The position numbers were made by a program, and so were the translations under genes. Of a stretch of DNA of 64,000 nucleotides, positions 11,758 to 22,670 are shown piece after piece. Under the pieces are notes generated by a model that saw nothing but the letters and a program-made list of their open reading frames with translations, was not told the origin of the DNA and made no database searches. Numbering within the stretch: position 1 is the stretch's first letter; each line of letters begins with the position of its first letter. This stretch comes from Hormiphora californensis. Lineage: Eukaryota; Ctenophora; Tentaculata; Cydippida; Pleurobrachiidae. The stretch covers positions 3,700,385 to 3,764,384 of the forward strand of contig CM035352.1 of assembly GCA_020137815.1 (NCBI GenBank), read 5' to 3'.

Positions 11758-14700
11758 ATGAGAGTTTAACAAGCTGCTGACAGCAACGTAAGAGTCCTCT
11801 CGCACAGTTATAAAGCTCCCTCCCTGCAGAAATAGCTTTTTTCAAAGTTCCATGTCTATCCTAGAGATATACACACGGAGATAGAAAGATAGGATAAAGA
11901 CAGATTGAGAACACTATCGAGAGAGCACAAAGAACCATGATACATCTAACCCCTTCTTCTTTTTCTGTACCCCAACCCCCTCCTCCCCTCCTTTTTCTGT
12001 ACCCCAACCCCCTCCTCCTTTTCAGGTGCAACAACCTCGACAAGGTCAGGACGAGGCTCATGCACGAGCTTGAGGATGCTGCCGTTGAGCTGGAGAGGAC
12101 CCGATCTGAACTGTCCAACATGGACAAGAAGTGCAAGAAGGTCGATGCCACCATCCTCGAGTGGAAGGGCAAGTACGACACTGCCTCATCCACCGCTGAG
12201 TCCCTCACCATGGAGCTCCAGAAGTCCAACGTAAGTTGATTAAACTATATAGACAATATTTTTAACTACCTAGCCAATTATTAGTAGTTCTGCTATTATT
12301 GTTAAGTTTAGGACTGTCTTTATTCAATTTAATGACTCTATCTAATCTAGTATCTCACATCCCCTAACCCCTTCCTCTCCCCCAGACTGAGTGCCTGAAC
12401 TTGAAGAGCACCTGCGAGGAATACACCGTGTCCATCGAGAACTACAGCCGAAACCAGAAGAAATTGGAAGCCACCATCCGGGACCTCAACTCCGAGCTGG
12501 AGGGAGGCCGAAACAACCACGAGCTGGAGAAGATCCGAAGGAAGCTGGAGAGCGAGAACGAGGAGCTCCGACAACAAATGGATGAGCTGGAGATCGCTGT
12601 TGGATCTTCCGAATCCAAGTGCACCAAACTCACCCTTGAGATCGCCAACATCAGGAACAGCTACGAGAGGCAGCTTGCTGATGTTGATGAGGAGGGAGAC
12701 AAATCCAGGAAGGGACTCCTCCGACAGATTGAGCAGCTGAGAATGCAGCTTGAGGATCAGGAGAAGGCCAAGGGTGACCTCGTCAAGGTCAAGAAGAACC
12801 TCGAGATGGAAATTGGAAACCTGAACGAGGATCTTGGTAACGCTGACAAGACCATTGCTGCCCTGAACGCCAATATTGGCAAGCACCAGAAGACCGTCCA
12901 GGAGATGACCATGGCTCTTGATGAGGCCCACCGAGCTCTCGATGACCACAAGACCGCTCTTCTGCGATCTGATAAGAGGGCTAGCGAACTCACCCACATC
13001 AAGGAGGAGCTCGAGAGCAACCTTGACGGATCCGACCGAGCCAGGCGAGGAGCTGAGAGCGAGAAGTCCGAGATGGCTGCTCACATCTCCGACCTCGAGA
13101 GGCAGATCAGTCAGCTGAACGCCGCCAAGAGGAAGGCTGAGGTTGATGTTGCCTGGACTCAGGGAGTCTCTGGAGGAGTTCGAGGCCCAGGCTATGTCTG
13201 CGGAGGAGAAGGTCAAGCGACACGCTGACATGTGCAGCAAGCTCCAGAGCGACCTCACCCGAGAGGCTGATGCCAGGTCCGGACTTGAGCGAGTTAACAG
13301 CAAGCTGAGCAACGACATCTTCGCCCTGAACGCCAGGATTGAGGAGGTTGAGGTGTCCGCCAGGAACAGCGCCAAGAACAAGGTCAGCCAGCTAGAGATC
13401 AGGATTAGGCAGCTGGAGAACGACTGCAGCGCTGAGGCGAAGGGCCGAGCTGATGCCCAGCACGCTCTGAAGAACCTTGACCGAGTTATCAAGGAGAAGG
13501 AATTCAACGCTGACGAGGACATGAAGACCGTCCAGCGACTCCAGGGACAGATTGACTTCCAGAACAACAAGATGAAGGCTCTCCGACGAAACATTGATGA
13601 TGGTGTAAGTAGAACACATGAAATACATTCATACCCTGCCGAATCAATTCCGACTCTCCCCACCCCTTTGTCAATGCACAGATTCCAACCCCTTGATATT
13701 TCCTGCAGGAGGCCCAGATTGCTGTTATGCAGAACAAGCTGAGGAAGGCCATCGGAGATGTCGAGGAGGCTGAGGAGCGAGCTGCCATGCTCGAGACCCA
13801 GCTTGTCCGAGGAGGAAGCAGCGGATCCAGGGTCACCAAGATTACCACTCGACGAGTTGTAAGTTCAATATAGCATCCCCCGGCACCCCCCTCAGTAATA
13901 TTCTTTCTTTTTGTACGACACATTTCTCAAATAGAACACACATTTCGTGTTGAATTTTCCTTTCACCTGCACACCAATAGTTTCAAATACCCACCTTCAA
14001 TTTGTGGTCTCTCAGCTTGCTTTGCGTGTTGACACGAATTGACCTGTGGTATGGCTTCACCCGCAAGGAATTCATTACTGTCACGTGGCTGCGGGGGAGG
14101 TCACGTGGTAAAGGGAGCTGTCACGTGACTGGGTTTGGCTAATTCAATATGCCCTGTAGTTGGTTCCGGTGCAAGTTGCCGGAAATAGAGCAACTTTTGT
14201 AAGGGAAGAGAGAGAGGGAGAGAGAGAGAGGGTTGGGAGACTGAGATAGAGAAAGAGAGGGTATAGAGAGTGAGATATATTGAGAGGGGAGGGGGAGCTG
14301 GGGGAGTTGCCGAGAGACAATGACACGCGGGGAAGGTGACAGGGCAAATCAAGCAGCTGCTGCAAGGTGACAGAATGCACTAAATTTTACACAGTAACTA
14401 ATTTTACTATCCCCCACTCACAACTCAGGCCAATATTCTCTGTAAAACACCACTCCCTGCTCTTACCTAACTACGCCAATGTCATCACACAGCTACCTAC
14501 AACTCCTTTCTTCACATATCAATTCCAATTTCATACATAAATTTAATAAGGAAAACACTCGTGAATGAACCTCAGGTTCAGGTTACGGCTATTTACCTCT
14601 GAGACCTGAGGTCTCAGGGCTATTTTTTGGATATTCCCTGAAAATCTCCCTGATATCTCCGGGAATAGCCGTCACTGAACCGTGAGATCTCAGGGGTAAA

Positions 14701-15255
14701 TTATAGCCGTGACCTGAACCTGAGATTCAGGCACGACTGTTTTCCCTCATTAACCCCCTCCTTATCCCAATCTACCACATATCTCCCTATCCCAATCTAC
14801 CACATATCTCCCTACCTCAACCTCTCTGCAGATGTACAGCTCTGGTTATCCTAGTATTAGGGCCAGTAGCAGGGTCCCTAGCCGGGCCACTAGCCCCGCC
14901 CCTAAGGCTGATGAATAGGTTTAATATAATAGAGAGTAGGTTAAACGCAAAGCAACCAACCCTTGATTACAAACCCCTTTTAGCACCGTTTCAATCTTTT
15001 CAAAATTCTTTGTAGAAATATATAGCGGTCATTATATGATCTGATTCGCACATTTTCTCTCCAATGAACATAGAACACTGATTATTTGAATGATCTTGAT
15101 TTAAATCTTTAAACTCAGTTCCCTTTTTAAGCACGAAAAAAAATCAAATAAAAACTCTCTTGATCTTGCACTTGAATTTGATCAACTTCTTCCCGCCAAA
15201 TCACTAACACACCCCTTCTCCCCAGGCCATCGATGTTAAGAAAGACGAGATGTAA
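5848..15255 (+). CDS. Myosin II heavy chain, striated-muscle type
   Basis: Actin-based motor of thick filaments. Exons read: 5848-5878, 6221-6408, 6607-6750, 6893-7442, 7591-7952, 8066-8215, 8318-8976, 9104-10992, 11142-11322, 11509-11584, 12026-12230, 12386-13604, 13709-13858, then 14832-14918 or 15226-15255. Visible motifs: SH3-like N-terminus, P-loop GESGAGKT, switch [10 protein letters not shown], switch [12 protein letters not shown] helix region [18 protein letters not shown] region, [14 protein letters not shown] lever-rod junction, and about 1,100 residues of heptad coiled coil with the striated-type EWKGKY segment. Two exons each hold one extra base (near 9675 and 13160). Discounting both, all phases close and the product is 1,962 or 1,943 residues, the normal family length. 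The ATG follows an acceptor-like ATATCAG by one base. The rod is quite divergent from bilaterian muscle myosins. Confidence 0.95.
11653..11755. repeat. (GA)n microsatellite in a myosin intron
   Basis: About 100 bases of GA dinucleotide with a TGTGTG interruption, inside the intron after the exon ending at 11584. Confidence 0.95.
14568..14735. repeat. Imperfect inverted repeat in the last myosin intron
   Basis: The left arm contains CTCAGGTTCAGGTTACGGCT and the right arm AGCCGTGACCTGAACCTGAG. A second nested pair is GAGACCTGAGGTCTCAGGG / TGAGATCTCAGGGG. The whole segment would fold into a hairpin and resembles a small foldback element. A related fragment (ACTGAGACCTGAGA) occurs near 22325. 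The rest of the intron (13859-14831) holds GA-rich DNA and repeated CACGTG-type motifs near 14085-14130, with no exon seen. Confidence 0.6.
14832..14918 (+). CDS. Myosin C-terminal exon, long tail version
   Basis: After TCTCTGCAG the exon reads ATG TAC AGC TCT and runs 28 codons to TAG. It gives a Ser/Arg/Pro-rich non-helical tailpiece ending SPAPKADE. It joins in phase 0 to the exon ending at 13858 (KITTRRV). A second phase-0 terminal exon lies 300 bp downstream, so the two are probably alternatives. Tailpiece switching is known in myosin genes such as Drosophila Mhc; here it is inferred from sequence only. Confidence 0.7.
   Translation: MYSSGYPSIRASSRVPSRATSPAPKADE
15226..15255 (+). CDS. 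Myosin C-terminal exon, short tail version
   Basis: Follows CTTCTCCCCAG, a strong acceptor. It encodes AIDVKKDEM then TAA, ten codons in phase 0 with the exon ending at 13858. It cannot follow the 14832 exon in translation because that exon ends in a stop, so it represents a mutually exclusive end of the protein. Confidence 0.65.
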   Translation, partial: AIDVKKDEM

Positions 15256-15953
15256 GGAGTTTTTCTAACACCTGACTGTATGGACATCTTCACCGGATTT
15301 ATTTCTGGATTGAGACACGGACAATCTTTCCCCACTACACTATAACAACCCCCTGTGAACGAGGGGACTTTCACTAAATCTTATTTCCCCCCTCGGTATA
15401 TCCCCTATCTCTCATATCCGACTAGACCCTCCATAGCTTCTCAATATATGCTACTACACAGTTCACTGCCCTACCTCATTTTGTTTCGTTTTCTGTGCTC
15501 GCGGTTGTTTTTTGGAGGAGGCAGGTGAGTGTGTGTGGGTTGCCACACGTGGTAGGTTATCACATTCCACATGGCACTGGACGGGAGGCTTCAGTCTGTT
15601 GCCATGTGTCTGTGACAGCTCCACTGGGTACCCCGAACACTCATTTTCCAAAGAGTAGCCATTGATTCAGTATTATGGACAGTTTGATTTGGATAAGTGA
15701 ACATATGTTTGTGTGTGTAAAGGGAGGTTGTGTGGTTCTTTTAGGATAGTATTGAGAGATGTGGTGTACTGAGTTTTGTACATTGTATAGTTTTGAACTC
15801 TCTTTTTTGTCTGATATTTATATAAACCACTGTGGTAAGATGCAAGTTACAAACTGAAGTTCCGAGTTTTGATCTTTGTTTCTGAGGGAAGGAAAACACA
15901 AAAAAAATGACAAATCTACAACTCACTCGGACCCAAAATTGGAGTTAATTTCC
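15256..15953. other. Presumed myosin 3' UTR and intergenic DNA
   Basis: No coding exon or RNA gene recognised. I saw no clear AATAAA close to the stop. The sequence becomes a minisatellite at 15954. Confidence 0.5.
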
Positions 15954-16629
15954 CACTTTGACTCTCCTGATCTCTAAGAAACCTTCCCACTTTGACCCTC
16001 CTAATCTCTAAGAAACCTTCTCACTTTGATCCTCCTAATCTCTAAGAAACCTTCTCACTTTGACCCTCCTAATCTCTAAGACATCTTCTCACTTTGACCC
16101 TCCTAATCTCTAAGAAACCTTCACACTTTAACCCTCCTAATCTCTAAGAAACCTTCCCACTTTGACCCTCCTAATCTCTAAGAAACCTTCCCACTTTGAC
16201 CCTCCTAATCTCTAAGAAACCTTTTCACTTTGACCCTCCTAATCTCTAAGAAATCTTCTCACTTTGACCCTCCTAATCTCTAAGAAACCTTCCCACTTTG
16301 ACCCTCCTAATCTCTAAGAAACCTTTTCACTTTGACCCTCCTAATCTCTAAGAAATCTTCTCACTTTGACCCTCCTAATCTCTAAGAAACCTTCCCACTT
16401 TGACCCTCCTAATCTCTAAGAAACCTTCTCACTTTGACCCTCCTAATCTCTAAGAAACCTTCACACTTTAACCCTCCTAATCTCTAAGAAGCCTTCCCAC
16501 CTTAACCCTCCTAAGGTCTCTAAGAAACCTTCACACTTTGACCCTCCTGATCTCTAAGAAACCTTCCCACTTTGACCTTCCTAATCTCTAAGAAACCTTC
16601 CCACTTAGACACTCCTAATCTCTAAGAAA
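15954..16629. repeat. 34-bp minisatellite, array 1 (about 20 copies)
   Basis: The unit includes TCTCTAAGAAACCTTCCCAC followed by TTTGACCCTCCTAA. Copies differ by a few substitutions (TTCTCAC, TTCACAC, TTTAACC variants). The repeats abut with no spacers, so this is not a CRISPR-like arrangement. The same family forms a second array at 21393-22012. Confidence 0.95.
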
Positions 16630-16836
16630 GATCAGTTCACATTGTATGCTCCTGCTTCTCTGTGTACTCCACATACCACTCAGGGAAACAGAGCAGCAGC
16701 CCTGGGCGATGTGTCCCTTTCTTTCCGCTCACTACCTATCTCTCTCTGATTAGAGTCTCTAATAGAGATACCATCGTGGCCTGGTATTATAGCACCAGCT
16801 CCCCAACCAGTGCATTGGGCCAAAGCAGCTAGGCAA
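16630..16836. repeat. Dispersed repeat, copy 1
   Basis: Begins GATCAGTTCACATTGTATGC and ends near TGCATTGGGCCAAAGCAGCT. A close copy lies at 20521-20711, and a diverged relative lies inside the GPCR insertion at about 28660-28835. Sequence 16840-17015 after it carries four imperfect GGGAYGATACCC motifs. Class unknown; it could be a SINE or part of a LINE. Confidence 0.8.
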
Positions 16837-17019
16837 TATACCGACCATTTTTCTTACCCGCCCGAGGCATATGCCGAGGATCCACCCAGTAATGGGAAGT
16901 GACCCGTAAAAGGGATGATACCCTACTTAGGGACGATACCCTGCAAAGGGATGATACCCAGAAATGGGGTGCCACCCAGTTTATGGGACGATATTTGATT
17001 TTCACTCTAACAGGATGTA

Positions 17020-20000
17020 GGGGAGCCACAGGTGAAATGGGAAATTGGGGAAAATGGGAAATTGGCTTTATGCCAAAAGTAGCAACTCAGACTACTCAAA
17101 AAGAGATAAGAAGCCATAGCAGTGATCTCAGATCGATTCTTAGACCGATTAGAGCCAATTTCTGCAACATTTACATGGTACACTCACTACCCTCTCTCTC
17201 CAAAAAACGGAACTAGAAAAATCACTTCATTTTATCTGTTTTGTGCTCTCGACTCTCATCTTTATGAAGGGAGCTGATTGCCCTAATACATGTGCCAGGT
17301 CTTTGTTCACACTTTCCAGTCGGAAATTATTACTTTTGATGCACCTAATTAGTTATAATTAGCTTATTACCAAAACATGCGATTTAGGTCAAATGGGATA
17401 CTTTTGTTTTATTGAAATGGGATATCCCATTTCACCCAAATTTCACTATCCCATATTCCCAAAATTGTTACATTTTCTCCTTTCCATAGTGTTTACAACT
17501 TCATGGCTCCCAAGAAAACCACTCCGAATACCCCTGGTTCCAGTTACTTGTACAAGAGGAAGACCACACGCCAGTCATGGGATCCAGACAACATGAAGAA
17601 TGCCATAAGAGCAGTGCAGGAGAAGAGAATGGGATATTTGGCGGCGTCAAACGCCTTTTTGGTCCCGAAGTCAACTCTTGAGAGGAGGGTGAAGGGCTGC
17701 AACAAGAATGTGAAAGAGGACAGCAAGGGGCTTGGCGGTAAAACCGTACTCCCGAAAGAGCTAGAGGACAAGTTGCGAGACCACATTTTGCTTATGGAAG
17801 AGGCCTTATTTGGGCTGACACATGATGACCTACGACGGCTTGCTTACCAACTGGCAGTGAGTAATGGCATCCACCACGTCTTCTCTGACCAGAAAAAAGT
17901 CGCGGGATATCATTGGATGTATGGTTTTTTGAGGAGATACCCGGAGATATCCGCCCGAAAACCAGAGAGCACATCCTTGGCTAGGTCAAGATCTTTTAAC
18001 AAGGGAAACGTTGCTCAATTCTTCGAGGTGTACCAGAAAGTTCTGACCAAAACTGACTACAGCCCCCATAGAATATTCAACTGTGATGAGAAGGGAATCA
18101 GTACTGTGCCAAATCAACCACCCAGGATTCTTGGGAAAAAAGGCAAGAAACAAGTTGGCTCCATGAGTTCGGCCGAGCGGGGTACAAATGTCACAGTGCT
18201 ACTGTGTGGAAATGCGGTAGGAGAGTGGGTTCCTCCTATGTTCATTTTTCCGAGGAAGAAGGAACATAAGGAATACCTACGTGGTGCACCAGAGGGCAGT
18301 ATCAGTTGCAACCAAGCTTCTGGCTGGATGACGGCCGTGAGCTTTCTCAAATGGTTGGAGCACTTTATTGACTACATAGGGTGCACCAAAGAAAGGCCAG
18401 CACTCCTCATCCTTGATGGGCACGTTAGTCATGTTAAATCACTGGATGTTCTCCTGAAAGCACGGGAATCCGGGCTGGAAATGATCTGCTTTCCCCCGCA
18501 TTGCACTCACCGGATGCAGCCTCTCGACGTGACTGCCATGGGGCCCCTCGAGATCTACTACAGCAAAGAGGTTCATGATTGGCTACGGAACAATCCAGGC
18601 GATCCTGTTACCATCCACTTCGTCGCTGAGTTGTTCACCAAAGCGTATAACAAGGTCGTTCGTTCCGACAGCCTTGAATCGGGTTTCAAGAAGTGTGGTA
18701 TTTATCCTGTTGACTCCTCTGTATTCGACCAGGCATTTGTAACTGCACATCAGCAACTTGCTATCGTGAATGACGACCAAGATGGAGATCCAGTGCCTGA
18801 TGGAGGGGACGATGGAGCAGGGGACAATCAAGATAACGGTGAACCAGCTACAAGCGATCAAACCCAAGGCTTGGCTAACACTTCGATATCAACGATTGCT
18901 ACTGCAGACCAGAACTCTTTGGACCTGACGCTACCGGAACAACTTTGTCCATTACCAGTGATTGAGTACAAAAAGAAAAAGAAGACCAACTCCAAGCGGC
19001 AGGGAAAGACAGCACTCGTTACCTCGAGCCCCTATGTGAATGAGCTGAGTCTCCAGGAGGAGAACAAGATTCTAAAGGAACGGTTGAAGGAAGCCCAAAA
19101 AGAGAACAAGCGTCTGAAGAAGAAGGTGAAGGTAACTGCCACTGTGGACGACGATCAGGATGGAATTTATCATGATGACGGAGTCATCGTAGTTGGTAAA
19201 GCTGTGAAGGGGAAGAGAGTAAGTAAGAACCTCAAGAAAGCTGCGAAGGTGAAGAGGGTGTTGTTCGGAGAGAAGAACGAGGCAGGTCCTGCTTGCGCTG
19301 ATCAGGTGGACAAGAAGAAAGCTACCCCAAATACTCCTACCGCCATTCCATCAGGTGCGTTCGTGCTGGTGCGATTCAAAGTCCGGGGAGCTGAACAATT
19401 CTATGCTGGGTTCTTCACCGGTAAGAAGAAAGAGAGTGACTTGGAGGTGAGATTCCTCCGGAAGGTGCCAACAAAGATACCATCAGCGACAAAGATCCGG
19501 TTCAAGTTTCCCGATGAAGAGGATATACAGTGGGTAGGATCAGCAGATATTGTACTTGTATTTCAACACAAACCGGGGTTACCATGTGATGGTGAAGAGG
19601 AAGAGAAGGGACGTCCGAGGAGTAAGAGAACCGCAGGAGTCCTAGAGCTGGAGGACGACCGAATGGCCTCCTTTACCCCGATTTACTAAAAACTGATTTG
19701 ATCATGATCTATAATCCGTATATGAGTGCTATTGATACTTTTAATTTTAATTTACCATCTTTATATGCTGCGTTTTACTCGTCATCATATAATAAATACT
19801 AGTTATGTAAAATGGGACACTCAATTTTGGCAAAATGGGATACCCCATTTCCACTAAAAAAGGGTATCCCATTTCACCGAAAGATTTGCTCGCTGCATAT
19901 TTTACATATGAAATGGGATAGTGCGATATCTCAGTTTTGGAGCTATCTTTGAGCTATTGAAGGTCATCATATTTTCAATCAGTACGAATAACATAGACAT

Positions 20001-20084
20001 GCACTCACGGATCAACATTATTGCACTAAATAAAAACGCTGTAAGCTTTTTTTTCAAGGTATCCCATATCCCCTGTGGCTCCCC
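17020..20084 (+). mobile_element. Complete pogo/Tigger-like DNA transposon
   Basis: The terminal inverted repeat GGGGAGCCACAGG is exact at 17020-17032 and 20072-20084, and TA flanks both ends (17018-17019 and 20085-20086), the target duplication of the Tc1/mariner-pogo superfamily. Subterminal regions carry several AAATGGGATA / TATCCCATTT motifs in both orientations (17394-17455 and 19810-19920), possible transposase binding sites. One uninterrupted transposase ORF fills the centre. Perfect ends and an intact ORF suggest recent insertion. Confidence 0.9.
17503..19689 (+). CDS. pogo/Tigger-type DDE transposase
   Basis: Single-exon ORF of 728 residues inside the element above. An N-terminal psq-like helix-turn-helix lies at about residues 25-65 (SWDPDNMKNAIRAVQEKRMG, with the TLERRVKG end). 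It is followed by a CENP-B-type HTH and a DDE_1 catalytic core. The catalytic acidic residues appear in FNCDEKG, LLILDGHVSH and HRMQPLDV; the last two are 36 residues apart, fitting the pogo/Tigger DD(n)D family. The C-terminal third is acidic, then has a coiled coil (EENKILKERLKEAQKENK) and a basic tail of unknown role. It would bind the terminal repeats and cut and paste the element into TA sites. No stop or frame break is visible, so it may be active. A domesticated role is unlikely because the terminal repeats are intact. Confidence 0.93.
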   Translation: MAPKKTTPNTPGSSYLYKRKTTRQSWDPDNMKNAIRAVQEKRMGYLAASNAFLVPKSTLERRVKGCNKNVKEDSKGLGGKTVLPKELEDKLRDHILLMEEALFGLTHDDLRRLAYQLAVSNGIHHVFSDQKKVAGYHWMYGFLRRYPEISARKPESTSLARSRSFNKGNVAQFFEVYQKVLTKTDYSPHRIFNCDEKGISTVPNQPPRILGKKGKKQVGSMSSAERGTNVTVLLCGNAVGEWVPPMFIFPRKKEHKEYLRGAPEGSISCNQASGWMTAVSFLKWLEHFIDYIGCTKERPALLILDGHVSHVKSLDVLLKARESGLEMICFPPHCTHRMQPLDVTAMGPLEIYYSKEVHDWLRNNPGDPVTIHFVAELFTKAYNKVVRSDSLESGFKKCGIYPVDSSVFDQAFVTAHQQLAIVNDDQDGDPVPDGGDDGAGDNQDNGEPATSDQTQGLANTSISTIATADQNSLDLTLPEQLCPLPVIEYKKKKKTNSKRQGKTALVTSSPYVNELSLQEENKILKERLKEAQKENKRLKKKVKVTATVDDDQDGIYHDDGVIVVGKAVKGKRVSKNLKKAAKVKRVLFGEKNEAGPACADQVDKKKATPNTPTAIPSGAFVLVRFKVRGAEQFYAGFFTGKKKESDLEVRFLRKVPTKIPSATKIRFKFPDEEDIQWVGSADIVLVFQHKPGLPCDGEEEEKGRPRSKRTAGVLELEDDRMASFTPIY

Positions 20085-20218
20085 TACTAAATTGTGAACC
20101 ACCACTACGAAGCCGGCAACTAACTTTGCACCCATTGTTCTCCCAACCCAGGGACGATATCTGACAAATTACTTTACTTTATAAAAGCGCCAAATAAACG
20201 CCAGCCCTAAAACGGCCA

Positions 20219-20475
20219 CGCTCTCTAATTCAGTACTCTCTATCTCCCCGCAAATCCGTGCTCCCTATAATATCCCCTATTCGCTCATACTCTCTCTCTC
20301 TCTAATTCAGTGCTCTCTATCTCCCTGAAAATCCCTACTCCCTATTATAATATCTCCTATTCTCTCATACTCTCTCTCTAATTCAGTGCTCTCTATCTCC
20401 CTGAAAATCCCTGCTCCCTATAATATCTCCTATTCTCTCACTCTCTCTCTAATTCAGTGCTCTCTATCTCCCTGC
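20219..20475. repeat. Tandem repeat, about 75-bp unit, four copies
   Basis: The unit has CTCTCTAATTCAGTGCTCTC, then TATCTCCCTGAAAATCCCTG and CTCCCTATAATATCTCCTAT. It lies between the transposon and dispersed repeat copy 2. Confidence 0.8.
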
Positions 20476-20520
20476 TTATCTCCTTCTTTAAACAGCTGAT
20501 AATTCTACTTCCACGTCTAC

Positions 20521-20711
20521 AGATCAGTTCACATTGTATGCTTCTCTGTGTACTCCACATACCACTCAGGGAAACAGAGCAGCAGCCCTGGGCGATGTGT
20601 CCCTTTCTTTCCGCTCACTACCTATCTCTCTCTGATTAGAGATACCATCGTGGCCTGGTATAGCACCAGCTCCCCAACCAGTGCATTGGGCCAAAGTAGC
20701 TAGGCAATAAA
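20521..20711. repeat. Dispersed repeat, copy 2
   Basis: Near-identical to 16630-16836 apart from small deletions, same orientation. With the 34-bp arrays it forms similar material on both sides of the pogo element. The following 20712-21392 contains no gene that I can support. Confidence 0.8.
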
Positions 20712-21392
20712 ACCCGCCACCCCACCCCGCCGCCCCACCCCGCCCACCCTAATTGAGGAGGTTTCACAAATACAACTTCAGCGGACAAATCCTCTAGAGT
20801 TTAATATAGAACCAATTAGACCATCAGTTCACATGTCAACTACTGGCAAATCAAATTATGAAATCCAGCAAGTACGTAAATGTCACGAGGATCACATTAC
20901 CGCGGTGCAGTAGTAACCCGGTAATAATCTTCAAGAAAATCATGAAAGAAACCAAAAATTTAAGACTGTAGAAAAACTAAGGAACACTAAAACTAAGAAC
21001 ATCAAAACTAAGAACTTTTTTGGCTATATTCTTAAAAATAACTCTAATATTAGAGGGATTCATAATGACCCAATGAGGAAGGAATGAGGAAGGAAGTGAA
21101 GATAGAAACCGGGTGCCCCCACCCCCCCTCATCACCCTCACGGGGGACCCCGGTCTAATACTCCTCACCACAAACCCACCGAGACGCCCCATGGCAACTC
21201 GCCCTCTCGGTGGTACTCAAGTCCTTCACCCAAATGCGTGCAGCAATGTACTGCAAAAATCACCCACGTGCACTTCTAACCCCCCCAGCGGTGGCAAATC
21301 CCAAAACTGGGAAGCCTCTCATGGTCAACCTGAGAGCCTCTAAACAGGGCTCCAAACAGTACCAACCGCTCTAACCAACCAACCAACCAATC

Positions 21393-22012
21393 TCTAAGAA
21401 ACCTTCACACTTTAACCCTCCTGATCTCTAAGAAACCTTCCCACTTTGACCCTCCTAATCTCTAAGAAATCTTCCCACTTTGACCCTCCTAATCTCTAAG
21501 AAACCTTCCCACTTTGACCCTCCTAATCTCTAAGAAACCTTCCCACTTTGACCCTTCTAATCTCTAAGAAATCTTCCCACTTTGACCCTCCTAATCTCTA
21601 AGAAACATTCACACTTTAACCCTCCTGATCTCTAAGAAACCTTTCCACTTTGACCCTCCTAATCACTAAGAAACATTCACACTTTAACCCTCCTGATCTC
21701 TAAGAAACCTTCCCACTTTGACCCTCCTAATCACTAAGAAACATTCACACTTTAACCCTCCTGATCTCTAAGAAACCTTTCCACTTTGACCCTCCTAATC
21801 ACTAAGAAACCTTCCCACTTTGACCCTCCTAATCTCTAAGAAACCTTCCCACTTTGACCCTCCTAATCTCTAAGAAACCTTCCCACTTTGACCCTCCTAA
21901 TCTCTAAGAAACCTTCCCACTTTGACCTCCTAATCTCTAAGAAACCTTCCCACTTTGACCCTCCTAATCTCTAAGAAACCTTCCCATATTGACCCTCCTA
22001 ATCTCTCAACCT
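21393..22012. repeat. 34-bp minisatellite, array 2 (about 18 copies)
   Basis: Same unit and orientation as array 1 at 15954, with its own variants (AATCACTAAGAAACATTCAC recurs every third copy or so in the middle, suggesting higher-order duplication). Confidence 0.95.
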
Positions 22013-22106
22013 TCTTACTGAGTGGCTGTGAGAGCGATGACGATGTCATTCGCGTGCGACTTCGATAAAAAATTACGGCATGACTAGGGGGAAACAGTCG
22101 TGCCTG

Positions 22107-22290
22107 ACACGGTCGCTTGTAGTGGGAAAACGGTAATGGAAAACGGAGATACAGTAAGACGACGCGCAACCGTGGCCAATCAGGGCGCTAGTACGTGCTG
22201 AACAAATGCACTTTTTGCCGCACGTTATGCAACGTGCGCGTCTCATTACTGTATTTCCATTACGGTAATACGACTACAAGCAGCACTGTG
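22107..22290 (+). mobile_element. MITE, copy 1 of an inverted pair
   Basis: About 185 bp. Its two ends are themselves inverted (GCTTGTAGTGGGAAAACGG and the reverse complement of GCTTGTAGTCGTATTACCG). The centre contains GGCCAATCAGGGCGCTAGTA and GTGCTGAACA. A nearly identical copy in the opposite orientation is at 23539-23724. Confidence 0.8.
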
Positions 22291-22392
22291 AATCTCATGT
22301 TCAGGCCATGCCATGGCGATTTACCACTGAGACCTGAGATTTGGTCGGTTTCTGGCGGACAGGAAGAGACGGATATTAAGATTGGGTTGGGA

Positions 22393-22511
22393 CTGTCTGG
22401 CGGCGCGAGATCGAACCCGTTTAAACTGTCAAGTCTCAATCATTGAGTTAATGAGTCTCAAAATCTGAGCGTGCGACAGTGCGCTAAGATCGGGTCGGCG
22501 CCGCCAGACAG
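22393..22511. repeat. Short inverted repeat
   Basis: CTGTCTGGCGGCG at the left pairs with CGCCGCCAGACAG at the right, with an inner pair GATCGAACCCG / CGCTAAGATCGGG. Probably a small foldback element. Confidence 0.6.
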
Positions 22512-22621
22512 GGCGGGGACAAATATAAATTGTCTAATTTACAAAAGGGACAATAAATAAAGTTAACATTAAAACATTTTCAATTTTCACAAACACATTT
22601 TTTCTGCTACCCTGCGTATCA

Positions 22622-22670
22622 TTGTTGAGTAAGGGGGAAGAGAGTCACACTCTTCCCCCTTACTCAACAA
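22622..22670. repeat. Perfect 21-bp hairpin with 7-nt loop
   Basis: The arm 22622-22642 (TTGTTGAGTAAGGGGGAAGA plus G) is the exact reverse complement of 22650-22670. The loop is AGTCACA. No coding context; it lies in the intergenic region downstream of the C2orf76 homologue. Confidence 0.9.

Noticed and set aside
15954-16629. CRISPR-like array
   Set aside because: The 34-bp repeats abut with no unique spacers and the genome is eukaryotic; it is a minisatellite.
16630-16836. tRNA-derived SINE
   Set aside because: I could not find A and B box sequences with proper spacing or a cloverleaf; it is left as an unclassified dispersed repeat.
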